Notes: generated by a model from the sequence alone, not told the origin. Positions 50,940 through 62,204 are shown, counted from the stretch's first letter. The stretch is 64,000 nt of DNA from Persicaria tinctoria (GCA_037127255.1 JBANSL010000020.1:61453598-61517597), one strand, 5' to 3'. Translations and numbers: made by a program.

Positions 50940-53231
50940 TCACTCTGACGATGTAGTCTTGAAATGGGATCTAGAAGTGATGCCTGCATTTGTGAGCAAT
51001 GCCCATAAGAGTGTGATGAACTCACCTCCTTTGGCCAAATGTTCTGCGTGGGCAATTGCATTTTCAGTTGGAGCTAAATAGATGATCAACTCCACCCAAA
51101 ACTCAGCCAAAACTTTCCACCCTCTATCAAAATCATCTAAACTCCTCAAGTGGTTAACAATCACTGCTATGCCAAATATTGTCTTGTCTTGTGTACCCAA
51201 GTTGGACCATTCATGTTCAGCTGACACCAACTTGGAGCACAGCCCTGCAATATCTTGTGTACCCAAGTCGGACCATTCCCACTGTCCCTGTTTACTACCC
51301 TTCAACTTTTCACGCACACATTCAATGGTATCAAGAACTGTTGTCTGGGTTTTGTAAGGTGCCTCAGACAAAAACTCAGGGGCAAAAATCGCCAAGTAGG
51401 CACAGTATTTGGATAACTGTGTGGCAACAGCGAAGCTCTCCTTGGTACCCTCCTGCTTAAAAGGTTGTGTGGAGTAATGATGCTCGTAAACAGAAGTTGC
51501 TATGTGCCAGACCAGAATAACGAATGCATCACCCTCTGTCTCAATAATGCAGAAAATTGACAACTGATCAGCCAATCCATTTCGACATAAGGAGGTTTTG
51601 CCACAAGACATTGTGAATCCATGATCCGCGAGCAATGAAACTACTGCTCGTTTCACTTCTAAGGAAAGTGTGACAGCATTAGATTCCTTTTGGGCAACCC
51701 TCGGTGCATAGCATAGAAGCAGGCGGTGTAGCATAGGAACCTTATCATAGTTCTCAAGAAGTGAGTATTGGCCAAGCTTTCTCCTCCAAGGATTGAACAT
51801 ACATGAGGAAAGTCGCCACTTGTCGAGTCGAGCTGGAAGCTTGGCAAATGAGAAGAATAAGATGGTTACCTTAATAAAAAAGGTATTCACTGTGTTGGAC
51901 TTACTCGCATAAAGGCAAATGAGCTTCGCTATGGTCCAATTTGAAAAGATAAGCATGCATAGTTGCACAGCCTCCATAATGGTGATTAGAATAATTACTG
52001 TCCTTGCGATTGCAACCTCCGCACGAATAATTGTTTTCATTGCGATTCCAACCTTCACATTATGGCCATGGTATAGGATAATGCTACGTCCTTGGGATGG
52101 ACCAATTTCTGGCTGGAATTCATAAATGGCAAACCACACAAATATTGCAAAGATCACCAGGCGTCTGAACTTGAAAGCAGCTCTTTTGGTGCTATGATAA
52201 TAGAATTTGGTGTAGAAGAAGTCGAATAGGAATTCAAGTTCCCACTCAATTATAGTGAAGATTCTTTTTTCGATTTCCTGCGGATCTGATCCAGTGGGAA
52301 GCAATCCGTCTTTAACAAACTTCATCGACTTTTTCCTTGAGTTGTCTGGCAAAGTGTAGCCTGCACACCTCATCAGCAGAGTATTGAACAAGGCACGAGA
52401 TAAGCAAATCTCCTTGAGTCGCTCACCTGCTGCTTTATTATTGTCGGCCTTTTTACAATTACTTTCGCCATCATCTATGGGAGTGGGACTTTTGAAAAGC
52501 TTATCGAAACATTCCCATACATTTGTTGTAGTTACATCATTGGATGGAGTTCCGAGAACCAAATACGAGTAGCCTCTCATGGAAACTGCGTCATCACCTG
52601 TAGTGGCTCCCTCTTTCTTGGCATTGTTATTGGTAAAAACATGACACATGTGGTACTCTGTTTGCTTGCTGGCTTCTGGCAACCCATTGGACTTGCTTGC
52701 AGCTCTAAAGGCGCCCATAGTGTCAATCACATTCCATGCACTAAGGCATACCAATATGATATAAAGCACCAAATTTACAACATTTCCAGTTGTATCGATT
52801 ATATTTTTATTAGCTTCCAAGGCCACATAAACGATCCCGGAGAGTACGGAAAACGTACGGAGAAAGTAACTGGTTGAGTTGTCATTGTCGCTGAGATCTC
52901 GGGCAGACATGGTGTCAAACCCTCCATATGCAAAGAGAAGGAAACAGGCCCAGATTATGAAAGATTTGTGGGGGTGAGATGCACTGCGCATGAGCCCCAA
53001 TAAGAAGGGTATGAGGATAGCAATCAAGGAATGGAACACCAAGATACAACTACTGGTCGATGAGCCATAAACACGACGCCTTAGAGATCCCAGCAAAAAT
53101 ACCCCAAATAGGAGGATTGTGGTGACCAGGACGCCACAATCAATTAGCAACTGCTGGTATAATATATCCTTTTCTGTACGGAGGATCCCATCTTTCAAAT
53201 AGCTTTCCACATCGTAATACTGACTGTCCAA
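50940..53231 (-). CDS. DUF4220/DUF594 membrane protein, 763 aa
   Basis: One long intact minus-strand ORF. The N-terminal half has several transmembrane helices (LLIDCGVLVTTILLFGVFLL; then a run ending in LIPFLLGLM; later ones near residues 360-450) and belongs to DUF4220. The C-terminus matches DUF594 (WVELIIYLAP...HAEHLAKGGEFITLLWALLTNAG). DUF4220-DUF594 proteins of about 650-800 aa form plant families of unknown function, often in tandem arrays; no second copy is in the window. The start Met at 53,231 is the first in frame; an untranslated leader exon upstream is possible. Codon usage and integrity suggest a functional host gene. Confidence 0.92.
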   Translation of the reverse strand: MDSQYYDVESYLKDGILRTEKDILYQQLLIDCGVLVTTILLFGVFLLGSLRRRVYGSSTSSCILVFHSLIAILIPFLLGLMRSASHPHKSFIIWACFLLFAYGGFDTMSARDLSDNDNSTSYFLRTFSVLSGIVYVALEANKNIIDTTGNVVNLVLYIILVCLSAWNVIDTMGAFRAASKSNGLPEASKQTEYHMCHVFTNNNAKKEGATTGDDAVSMRGYSYLVLGTPSNDVTTTNVWECFDKLFKSPTPIDDGESNCKKADNNKAAGERLKEICLSRALFNTLLMRCAGYTLPDNSRKKSMKFVKDGLLPTGSDPQEIEKRIFTIIEWELEFLFDFFYTKFYYHSTKRAAFKFRRLVIFAIFVWFAIYEFQPEIGPSQGRSIILYHGHNVKVGIAMKTIIRAEVAIARTVIILITIMEAVQLCMLIFSNWTIAKLICLYASKSNTVNTFFIKVTILFFSFAKLPARLDKWRLSSCMFNPWRRKLGQYSLLENYDKVPMLHRLLLCYAPRVAQKESNAVTLSLEVKRAVVSLLADHGFTMSCGKTSLCRNGLADQLSIFCIIETEGDAFVILVWHIATSVYEHHYSTQPFKQEGTKESFAVATQLSKYCAYLAIFAPEFLSEAPYKTQTTVLDTIECVREKLKGSKQGQWEWSDLGTQDIAGLCSKLVSAEHEWSNLGTQDKTIFGIAVIVNHLRSLDDFDRGWKVLAEFWVELIIYLAPTENAIAHAEHLAKGGEFITLLWALLTNAGITSRSHFKTTSSE

Positions 53232-53488
53232 CGGTTCATCTGTATAAATTCCACAATATATATCAGTTTTGAATTTTCATTTTTACACACGATTTGACCT
53301 AAAAAATACAAAAAATAAATAACTCTTATACATGCCCTGTCGAAACACCAGCCTTCGATTGCATATCAAGTGTTAGCTAAACAATGGTGGATCATCATAA
53401 ATTAAAAACAGCAACACATATCAGCTTGTTCTTGGGAGAAAGAGGAATTTCCGTGCAATTGAGAGCATACACACAGAACACAAAAAAC
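53232..53488. other. Promoter-side flank of the DUF4220 gene
   Basis: AT-rich, no ORF. A hAT copy starts about 260 bp upstream of the ATG, so the gene's promoter region is invaded by it. Confidence 0.4.
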
Positions 53489-54137
53489 TAGGGGTGGACA
53501 CAAATCCCACAAATTCCGTTCCGTCTCACATCCCGTCCCAATCCCAGTGGGATTTAGGGGAAAAAAATCAACCTCATCCCGATTCGGTCCCGCAAAAATT
53601 ATGCTGGAAGGGACGCGGTCACGCGGGACAGAGAGTTCTCGTCTCACAAATCTCATCACCTCCCGCATTATATATAAAATTATATATATTTATATATATA
53701 ATTAAAATTAATAAAAACATTATTATATATTAATATCCAAACTTAAAATTTTTAAATAATAATAAAAGGTTCAATTCAAAACATATAAGAATTTGAATGA
53801 AAGCTACTGTTGGAATACATTTATATTCTACTACTATGCTACTTGCTCTCGGTCCTCGGAGGCAGCTCTCCAAAAGTGACAAAGAAGAGGAAAGCTATTG
53901 TGGTAATGGATGTTTAAAAGCTACAGTTGGAATTTATAAGATTTCTACTACTTTGCTACTTGCTATTTTGTAATGGGATTATGTTAGAGCTTTGCTATTT
54001 TTGGAGTTAATTGGATTGTTTTTTTTAATGAGGAACAAATTCCGTCCCGTCTTATGAGGGATAAGACCCATCGAAATTCGAAAAAAAATAAAATCAAATC
54101 CCATCCCGATCCCTAGAGTTTCGTCCTCATTGCCCAC
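53489..54137. mobile_element. hAT-type element, decayed relative of the 17,250 copy
   Basis: It starts TAGGGGTGGACAC and carries the same GGGA/TCCCG-type subterminal motifs (TCACATCCCGTCCCAATCCC, GGGACGCGGTCACGCGGGAC). The right end is eroded (CTCATTGCCCAC). No ORF. Confidence 0.6.
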
Positions 54138-54149
54138 AAAATGATCGGG

Positions 54150-54410
54150 TCTTGATGTATCGCTGGCCTACAGTTCTGCTTCAGGGTGGGACTTGACTTC
54201 GTCCATCGTGTTCGTCCACGTCATGTTTGGTGTCTGCTTGTTTCGTTTTTGTAGAGTGCGTTTGCCTGAGTTTGCACCGTTTTATTTTGTTGTATGTTCG
54301 GTTGTTAGACGGTTCTCCCGTCTCCCGGCTTAGCCGGCCCTTGAATTTCAGACGTGTCTGAACTCGAATTCTTATCTAATTTTTTTTTTTGAATTCTTAT
54401 CTAATTAAAA
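54150..54410 (+). mobile_element. LINE 3' tail, plus orientation
   Basis: GTATGTTCGGTTGTTAGACGGTTC...CCGGCTTAGCCGGCCC...CTGAACTCGAATTCTTATCTAATT, then T13. GAATTCTTATCTAATT occurs on both sides of that T run. It is related to the copies near 26,050 and 49,900. Confidence 0.6.
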
Positions 54411-54479
54411 AAGTAGTGATATATATCCAGTATCACTAATATTAAGTCAACAAAAATGGTATTTAACATTGCTGAAATT

Positions 54480-55380
54480 GAAAATTAAAAATATATATTA
54501 TCAATAGCGATGTCCAATATCACTAAAAATATCAGTCGTGCGAAAGACAACGGATAATTTGTCAGCAGAAAAATTTCAATGATAGTTAAAATGTCAACCA
54601 TCGGCATTCATTCATTCATTCAGTTTGTCAATACAAAATTTTGATATGTCAGTAGTAAATTTGTCAAAAAAAATTTGACAATAGTTAAAATATCCGTAAT
54701 CAATTTACCATCAGAAAAATTTCGATAATAGTACAAATATTGGGTTTGAATTCGGTGCAGTACTATACCATCACGTTTGTTTTCTTCTCACAAATTTTAA
54801 TTTTAAGAAAAAAACAATTAATTAGGTTGACATAGACCCCACAGGAGGGGGCAATCTTTACCACACACTCATCTTTTGATGGTTAGGATTTTTTTAACTT
54901 CACCGTACAGTACTTGAGGAGAGCCAAATCCAAAAATATTATATTTTTCAGCAAAAAAATTATGATAATAATTAAGTTGTCAGTAGTAAATTTGTAAGTG
55001 AAAAAAAATTCGATAATACTTAAAATATCAGCGGTAAATTTGTTAGTAGAAAAATTTCCATAACAGTTAAAATGTCCGCAGTCAATTTGTCACAAGAAAA
55101 ACTTCAATAATAGTTAAAATGTCAACAATCAATTTTTCAGTATCAAAAGTTCAATAATAGTTAAAAAAGTCAATATTTAGTTTTTCGGTAGAAAATTTTC
55201 GAAAACAGTACAAAATGACAATTTGTCAGTAGAAAATTTTCGATATGTCAGTAGTTAAAATGTTAGCAATCAGTTTATGAACATAAAAATTTCAATAATT
55301 GTCAGTAGAAAATTTTCGATATGTCAGTAGTTAAAATGTTAGCAATCAGTTTATGAACATAAAAGTTTCAATAATACGGA
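54480..55380. repeat. Diverged microrepeat field
   Basis: About 15 loosely repeated units with the words TCAGTAGTAAATTTGTC, GAAAAATTTCAATAATAG and TTAAAATGTCAGCAATCA. The last two units (55,225-55,300 and 55,301-55,376) are an almost identical 76-bp tandem duplication. No coding. Confidence 0.75.
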
Positions 55381-55402
55381 ATAGTAAAAAATATTATTCC
55401 GA

Positions 55403-55480
55403 AAATAGAGAGAGAGAGAGAGAGAAAAGAAAGGGAAAAGGGGAGTGGGGAGAGAAGGAAAATGGAGGGAGGGCAGAGAA
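55403..55480. repeat. (GA)n / purine tract
   Basis: GAGAGAGAGAGAGAGAGA passes into a long all-purine stretch on the plus strand. Confidence 0.9.
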
Positions 55481-55637
55481 AGCATAGTAGAATTTTGGGA
55501 CTCGAATTCTCTCCTAACGAAGGGTTCCTAATATTTACCTAATAACTTCATCTCAACCATCTAATCTAACTATCTATATAAAGTTGGGTGAAGCCCAATT
55601 AATTGCACATATTAAATGCTTATAAATCTATCTAATA

Positions 55638-55872
55638 CTCCCTCCGTTCGGAAATATAAGTCCATTGACTTTTTGGCACGCTTTTTAATGCGTTAAAAAC
55701 TATATAAAATAATAATTTTTTTGTTAATTGTTTTACATAACTATATACTTATTAGTAATATATATAAGACTATGTAAAAAATTTAATGAAAAAAATATTA
55801 TTTTATATAGTTTTTAACTCCTTAAAAAGCGTGCCGAAAAGTCAATGGGCTTATATTTCCGAACGGAGGTAG
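55638..55872. mobile_element. Stowaway MITE, 235 bp
   Basis: The ends CTCCCTCCGTTCGGAAATATAAG and CTTATATTTCCGAACGGAGGTAG form long inverted arms, flanked by TA on both sides. These are the standard Tc1/Mariner (Stowaway) hallmarks. Confidence 0.96.
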
Positions 55873-56109
55873 TATATATTTAACATTAGATTAAAAAATA
55901 AAAAAGTCTATGTAGCTCTTTGGTTTGTGGTGTAGTTCTTATCCTTTAGATCAATGGTTCAAATCCCCTTAACAACATCATTTTAACTTTTATTATTTTT
56001 TATGTCTTTTAAGTTTTATCTACTCCTTTTGTTCCATCTTTTAAACGGTTTTCTATATAAGTGCAATAAATAAAAATAATAGAGAACATGAAAGCATGTA
56101 TTTATTATG

Positions 56110-56647
56110 GGTGATGATATCTTCACCGCTAATTTTTACTATTTCCACCGCTAATCACCGCATAGGTATGCGGTGGTCTTAATCCACTTTTTCCCAAACC
56201 CACCGCATATACATGCGGTGGATCCGTTGACCGTATACAAACCCACCGCATAGGTATGCGGTGGGTTATGGCAACCGTATACATGCGGTCAGTTTTTGGG
56301 CAATTGAAAACGGTTTGTAGAAGTGGTCCAAAACCGTCGCCATAACCCACCGTATAGGTATGCAATGAGTTATAGTGACGGTTTTAGACTGTTATGGCGA
56401 CGGTTTTGACTGTTATGGCGACGGTTCAAACCCATCGTATACCTCTACGGTGGGTTATAGCGACGGTTTTGGACTGTTATGGCGACGGTTTTATACTTGT
56501 ATACTTCTCGACACACCGCATATACATGCGGTGGCCCACCGCATAGGTATGCGGTGGGATCGTTGACCGTCATTAAACCCACCGCATACCTATGCGATGA
56601 TTATCGGTGGAAATAGTAAAAATTAGCGATGGAGATATCGTTTCCGA
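56110..56647. mobile_element. MULE-type MITE, 538 bp, duplication TTTATTATG
   Basis: Inverted ends (GATATCTTCACCGCTAATTTTTACTATTTCCACCG) and perfect 9-bp direct repeats TTTATTATG (56,101-56,109 and 56,648-56,656). The centre is built of CCACCGCATAxxTATGCGGTGG palindromes and GTTATGGCGACGGTTTT repeats. Confidence 0.94.
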
Positions 56648-57069
56648 TTTATTATGTTTAATATTATTCAATGGTTTCTTATATAGGTGTAATTAAATTA
56701 AAAAAGATTAGATGTAGCTTATTGCTTCTATGTATAACCAATTCATATATAAGTGCAATTGGTAAATAAAAAACAATGTAATTAATTTTATTCAATGATT
56801 TCTTATATAAGTGCAAAAAAAAAGATTAGATGTAGTTTTATTTATAATTGTAATCTTTTTTGCTTATATAGTTGAATTGCATGCAGAAGTGAGTAAGAAG
56901 ATAAATAGAGTCAAGTTAATATATTTTTCGAATTTCAAAGATAAATAAATATATTAAAACTTTTAGAGATAAAAATTATTAGTAATAAAATTACAATGAT
57001 AATATATATATTAATTAAAAATATATATTTAAAATAAGTCTCGTGCGTAGCACGGGCATGCTCACTAGT

Positions 57070-57996
57070 TCAATAAAATGAAGGGTTAAGATTAAATCAT
57101 CTTAATTAACCCCAAATTATCACAAAACCTCTCTCTCATCTGCCTTCTCAATCGGTTTCTTGCTCTTGCCTTCTCCCTCACCACCTCCGGGCTTCGACAT
57201 CCTCACCCACCACACGGCCGCCCTTCTTCCTCTCCCTGCAACTCCTTAGTGCCGCCCGTGCCAGCGACGTCCCCGCGTTGTCGCCCCCCTCCTCTTCCTC
57301 AAATTCAATGCTCGGCGCCGCCTCCGTCGTGTCCTCCTTCTTCGGCGTCAGGATCTCGTCCAGCGTCGTCGTGCTCTCCGTCGCCGTCGCGAAGAAATTG
57401 TCATATTGGTCAATTGTATCCGATTTAGTGATTTGTTAGTCGCCTTCATTCTTCTTGTAGCTAGCAGAACGAGGTATTGCCGACATTCTTTTTTTTTCTT
57501 TAATTTTGAAATTGGGGATGAATCCAAATGTAAATCGAATGAATTGAACCAGCACAACGCGCGAGTACTACTTTCTTCTCCTACTTTCATCAATTATTAA
57601 ACCTAGTTTTCTCTCATGTCAATCTCAATTTCATAATCATGTTGGAGCAATTTTTCAATTGGGGGCTGATTTGATTTATTTCGTGAATCTGTAGTTGATT
57701 AATGAATGAATATAAGTATCTTTGTTTCCTGACTCTTTTAATTGGGTTTTGTTTTGCATTTCTTCGTACTAGTTGGATGATGGAGGCGGAGAGAGTACGT
57801 AGGTGCACAGAGAAGTAACTATGGTTGATGAGGTGGGGGGAGGAGAAGAAAGAAGATAAGGATTTGTTTTTTTTGGTTTGTTTAAAAGAAATAAAAAAGA
57901 GATTGTATAATTTGGACCATTAATTTTTTTGAACGGTGGAGATTTACTTATTCGGCTCCTAATATAAGGAGAGAATCCTCTTCCCGAATTTTGGGG
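57070..57996. other. Intergenic; GC-rich coding-like remnant
   Basis: 57,130-57,400 is C-rich with many CCG/TCG codon-like triplets and may be a decayed or captured first exon, but no frame gives a recognisable protein. Confidence 0.35.
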
Positions 57997-58004
57997 GTCA
58001 GGAG

Positions 58005-58382
58005 TAAAGGTGGCAATTCGGTTGTTCAGGTCGGGTTCGAGTACACCCAATCGGGTTCGGTCATATGTTGGGTCGGGTCATATGTCGGGTATACTGTATG
58101 TTCGGTCGGGTTCGAGTTGGGTCGAGTCAGATTTCGTCATTTCGGGTTAGGAAAGTTCGAGTCAAATAATTAAAAGGAAGAGTCGGGTCTTGTTCAGGTC
58201 TGGTCAAGGACAGGTCGGGTATGGGTCGAGTCGGGTTTGTCTATGTTCGTGTCCATTCGAGTATCGGGTCAAAATGGTTCGGGCTCAGGTTCGGGTTCGG
58301 GTTGTGCATGACATTAGATTTTCTGGTTTCGATCGAGTCTGGGTTCGGGTGAGTCGGGTCGGGTCAGATTTTGCCAGCTCTA
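58005..58382. mobile_element. hAT MITE, 378 bp, duplication GTCAGGAG
   Basis: The ends TAAAGGTGGCAA and TTGCCAGCTCTA are imperfect inverted repeats, flanked by the perfect 8-bp duplication GTCAGGAG (57,997-58,004 and 58,383-58,390). The interior is TCGGGTTCGGGT-type repeats. Confidence 0.95.
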
Positions 58383-58492
58383 GTCAGGAGAAAGGATTTT
58401 CCATAACACATTGTACACCTCATGGTGTCACACTAAATTAATTAAGGTTAAAATATATAATTCAAATATTCAAAAAATTATATTTATATTAT

Positions 58493-58843
58493 GAGCTCGT
58501 TTGGTTGGCAACCCAAAAACCCAGGAAGTAGAACTTTCTAGGAAGTAGAAGAAATTCATGTGTTTGGTTGGTAGTTTTGAAATTAAAAAACGCAGGAATT
58601 CAACTTCCCAGGAAGTTGAATTTCCCCAAAATGGAGGAAGTTTACTTACCTAGTCCTTCCTAGGTAAGTTCAAATTCCCCCATTTTTAACTTGGAAATTT
58701 TCATTTTCTTCATTTAATCTCCTAGAATAAAAAATCAACCAAACATATTTTTAGAATTCTCGTCAATTAGATTTTCCGGGAATTCAATTCTCATGAAGTA
58801 ACATCCCGGGAATTTCAATTCCCACATTGAACCAAACGAACCC
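58493..58843. mobile_element. 351-bp MITE (GGGCTCGTTTGGTT family), copy 2, inverted
   Basis: The ends are GAGCTCGTTTGGTT and AACCAAACGAACCC. It has the same length as the copy at 23,568 and is its reverse complement with point differences. TAT flanks both sides. Confidence 0.88.
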
Positions 58844-58869
58844 TATAAATAATCAATATCAAACCATGT

Positions 58870-59610
58870 GCAACAATGAGTTTTTATTACCTTATAGAGT
58901 TATAGGTCTTAAAAAGTAACCTCATGGTTGCAAGGCAAACCTTAAGAGAAAGGTTGGGAGGGGTTATTACCTCTCTCTACCAAGGTAACCTCTTTCCTTT
59001 TTATTTTTATTTTTTTAAATACACAAGTGAACCACTACATCTTATTCATGTTTATTTAGTATGTTAATAACTCAAATATATTACTAATATATTTTATTAT
59101 TAATTTAATATTTAAATTATATCATTAATTTTATTTTTCTTTATAATTTGAGTATAATTTTTTCCTATATATACCCTATCTCAATCTATTGTATTTTGTA
59201 CTTCTTTTTCCATCTTCTATTTTCATAAACTATGGATCACAACAATCATCCAAATACCCCACTCATCCCAAACATCCATTTTGATCCAAATCTTATCAAT
59301 AATCCTCAATTTCAAATAATGTTACAAATGTTTAACAATCATCCAAGACCCGAATACCCAAACTATAATCCAAATATACATCAATTTTCTAGGAAAAAGC
59401 CTTAATCCTCTTTTTTCTCTCAAATCAACAACCTATAATGTAATGCTATTTTTTTTTTATTTTCATCTATATGAAATAAAAAATATTAATATCAAGCACT
59501 TATGAATTTTATTTATAAATAAAAATAAATGAGGTAGAAAAGGTGAGGAACAAGGTAACCATATGGTTACAAGGATAACCTCTATAGAAGGAGTGGTTTG
59601 TAAAAATATT
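58870..59610. mobile_element. Harbinger-like relic with inverted TAACC(T/A)ATGGTT ends
   Basis: AAGTAACCTCATGGTTGCAAGG near 58,914 and AAGGTAACCATATGGTTACAAGG near 59,551 are present at the two sides, with a short ORF between. Exact ends and duplication were not resolved. Confidence 0.5.
59232..59405 (+). CDS. Short Asn/Pro-rich ORF, 57 aa, resembles the start of Harbinger ORF1 proteins
   Basis: ATG to TAA: MDHNNHPNTPLIPN, then repeated Asn-Pro-Gln-Phe words, ending SRKKP. Such Asn/Pro/Phe-rich N-termini are common in PIF/Harbinger-associated Myb-like ORF1 proteins, but the Myb part is absent. A TATA-like TATATATACC lies about 65 bp upstream. Probably a relic. Confidence 0.45.
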   Translation: MDHNNHPNTPLIPNIHFDPNLINNPQFQIMLQMFNNHPRPEYPNYNPNIHQFSRKKP

Positions 59611-59827
59611 CACAAAATATAAAATATTTACCGAATACTTAAGGTTTGAAAGTTTTTACCAAAATATTCACTAGGGTCCCACTTGTCCTTTATAATTTCC
59701 CATAAAAAGAAAAAATCATATAAAAACTCCATATCTTTTTATAATTTGCATTAATATCCTTTTATGTTACTGGTTTAGTTTATATTTCGCATTAAAAATT
59801 TATAATTAGAACCTTGATCTTGCAATT

Positions 59828-59839
59828 TGGTATCAGAGC
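59828..59839 (+). other. tRNA-Met primer binding site
   Basis: TGGTATCAGAGC is the complement of the 3' end of initiator tRNA-Met, used by caulimovirids and many LTR elements to start minus-strand synthesis. It lies 41 bp before the first viral ATG. Confidence 0.85.
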
Positions 59840-59880
59840 CAAGATAATTAAAAATAATCTGTGTTTATTTATAAGACAAT

Positions 59881-60030
59881 ATGGATGTGTCTACTAATTG
59901 CCCCCATAAGACTTATCCTCATGCTTTACATTTAGATGTAAGCAATAAGCATTTTGGAGCAATTTTCAATGCCATTTCAAACCAACTTATAGATCTAAAA
60001 CTCGAAGTTAAAAAACTAGAACAATTATAG
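59881..60030 (+). pseudogene. Caulimovirid leader/first-frame fragment, 49 codons
   Basis: ATG at 59,881 and TAG at 60,028-60,030. The frame continues to look coding after the stop for a while (Lys/Ile/Glu-rich) and meets another stop near 60,124. No movement-protein motif is recognisable in this part. Confidence 0.55.
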
Positions 60031-60344
60031 ATCGAGATTAGCAGTAAAATATTTAAGACTGTAAAAGAAACAGGCGAAGTACATCACTCAACAAACCTAA
60101 AAGCCATTAACGAAATAAGCCATTAGATAAGCCTAACATCAAGTGGTGAAATCAAGAAAGGAGATCCTTTTAAATACAGTTATCCATTTAAAAAATCCAA
60201 AAAGAAGTTTTCTACTAAATTAGACAATATAAAAAAGGCGACTGAAGAAGAAGAAAACCAAGATGAAAACCAAAATCATAAAAATGAATCAACATCCAAT
60301 TCGACAAATAAAGAGATTTACCACTAAGTTGGATAACCCATAAT

Positions 60345-61009
60345 GGAAGTTGAAATTACAGAAACAAAAAGCCATTGAAACCAACTTTATGAACCAAGAA
60401 GTCATGAGCGACGACGAGTCTGAAAAGAACTCAGATGAAGAAGTTGTGTATCAGCAAATGGGATTAATTAACCTAAAAGACATGGAAAGCATTCCCATAT
60501 CTAAAGTCCAACGAAGGTTGAATGAAATATTAAGACAAAGAAGGCTGAAGGAGAATGAACTAGTAGAACAAAATGAAGCTAGAAGACATTACAGACGATA
60601 TGAACATGGTTCAGCTAGTAATTACATACCTAGGCTAAAACCTAGAGAGTTTTTAGAAAAGAAAGAAAGATTTGGAGTAAGCATTATGCCAAACCATAGG
60701 CCAAATCAAAGAGAAATTAATCTAGAACCCGTAAGTGAAACAGGTTATAAATTAAACCTAGATGGTGTAAGGAATAGGCGTGAAATTATAGAGTTCTGGA
60801 AGAAAAGTATGATGAGTGTATTAAACATGAACGTAGGATGGAAATCTTCTCAATTCCTTAATTACATAGAACATAGTTTTTATGGATGTATTGTCGACTG
60901 GTATGGTGATGTTGGTGATGAACCAAAACAAGAACTTAGGAATTTGGCAAGCCTGGTGACGATGTTCACATTAATATGTGAATTAATAGAAGATGAATTC
61001 ATTGGATAA
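60345..61009 (+). pseudogene. Caulimovirid coat-protein-like frame
   Basis: An open frame of about 220 codons without a clear ATG start. It has an acidic N-terminus, then a Lys/Arg/Glu-rich helical part (RRLNEILRQRRLKENELVEQ), then a globular part. Position between primer site and CCHC knuckle, and the composition, fit a caulimovirid coat protein. It ends at a stop near 61,007; similar coding continues in broken form to about 61,326. Confidence 0.65.
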
Positions 61010-61426
61010 AAAGAAGATGAAGATAAGGAAGCTTTAAAATGGCAAAGAACCTTAAACAATCTTGAAATCTGTAACATGAAATATGTTGATAATTACATAT
61101 AACAGAATTCGAGAAGTATTACTATAAGATAGGGGAAAACAGCACTAATCTGTAAATGTTCTTTGATAAACTTCCTGCCCCAATTAATGAACAAATAAGT
61201 GAAGAGTATCGAGAGTTAATTAAAAATGGAGATAAAGATACTCTTGGTAACAGAATTTCCTATGTTAAAAAATGGGTCGAGAAAAAATGTCGAGACGTGA
61301 GAATCACCCAAAGAATGAAAAAATAACTCTTAACTTGTTGGGAGACGCCAACAGAGTGGGGATGTAACAACAGAGATTACCAAGGGAAAAGAAACTATAA
61401 GAGAAAAAGTTTCAATAAACAAAGAG

Positions 61427-62065
61427 GTGAAAAATATTATAAGAAGTATTATAAAAAACCATTCTCTAAAAACAGAAAGTTTTTTCAGGAAACCTCGTTC
61501 TGTCCTGAGAAAAAAGAAAAACTGCAAATGTTGGGCATGCGGAGAATCCGGTCATTATGCTAATGAATGTAAAAATAAGAAGAACAATAGATTAGGAGAA
61601 GCTCTAGGTAGCCTTGATTACATCGAGCTATCAGAAGATGAAGCAGTAGATCTAGCCCTAAGAAACAACAAAGGGATAGTAGAAATAATAGAAGAAAAGC
61701 TTGAAGAATATATAGAATCTGAAACTGAGTCAATAGAAGGTGAAGAAATTAATGAAATGATGGAAAGAGAATCTCCTAGTGAGTTCTCTGATGAATATAA
61801 AATGACCACCTTAGCTCAACTTCAGCAAGCTGAAACCTCTATTGACGAGGAACAAGTTGAAGAAATGATTAGATCAGGGGTTGATTTCCCGATCATCGCT
61901 AAAGAACAGTTTGTTAAAAAATCATTATTCTCTAAATATGCTAAATATGTTTGCGAAGAAATGCCTGGAGATGTAACTGTCAAGAATAATGAAAATCAAG
62001 CAACTGAAGTAAACTTAATCAATTGGGCAAACATTCAAAAACATAACAAAGATAAAAAAAATTAA
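61427..62065 (+). pseudogene. Caulimovirid coat protein C-terminus with CCHC zinc knuckle
   Basis: The knuckle CWACGESGHYANEC (61,529-61,570) has C-x2-C-x4-H-x4-C spacing and follows a Lys/Arg-rich stretch, as in caulimovirid coat proteins that bind RNA. A strongly acidic tail follows. Confidence 0.8.
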
Positions 62066-62204
62066 ATATATTTTCATATGTGGTATCCAAGTAATTATAA
62101 CTCCATTACAAGACTATGGAAAAGATGAGCAATGCATTAATTTTGATTGTGACATTAGGCATAAAAAGTCTAGTGATCAATGCATTAGTGGTATAGTCTG
62201 TAAT

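Larger units (their letters stand above)
55573..57069. mobile_element. Non-autonomous Helitron with two nested MITEs
   Basis: It starts TCTATATAAAGTTGGG and ends with the hairpin CGTGCGTAGCACG followed by CTAGT, between A (55,572) and T (57,070), the Helitron rule. No Rep/helicase. Nested inside are a Stowaway and a MULE-type MITE. Confidence 0.82.

Noticed and set aside
51082..52877. Plus-strand ORFs over the DUF4220 gene
   Set aside because: Shadows of the intact minus-strand gene.
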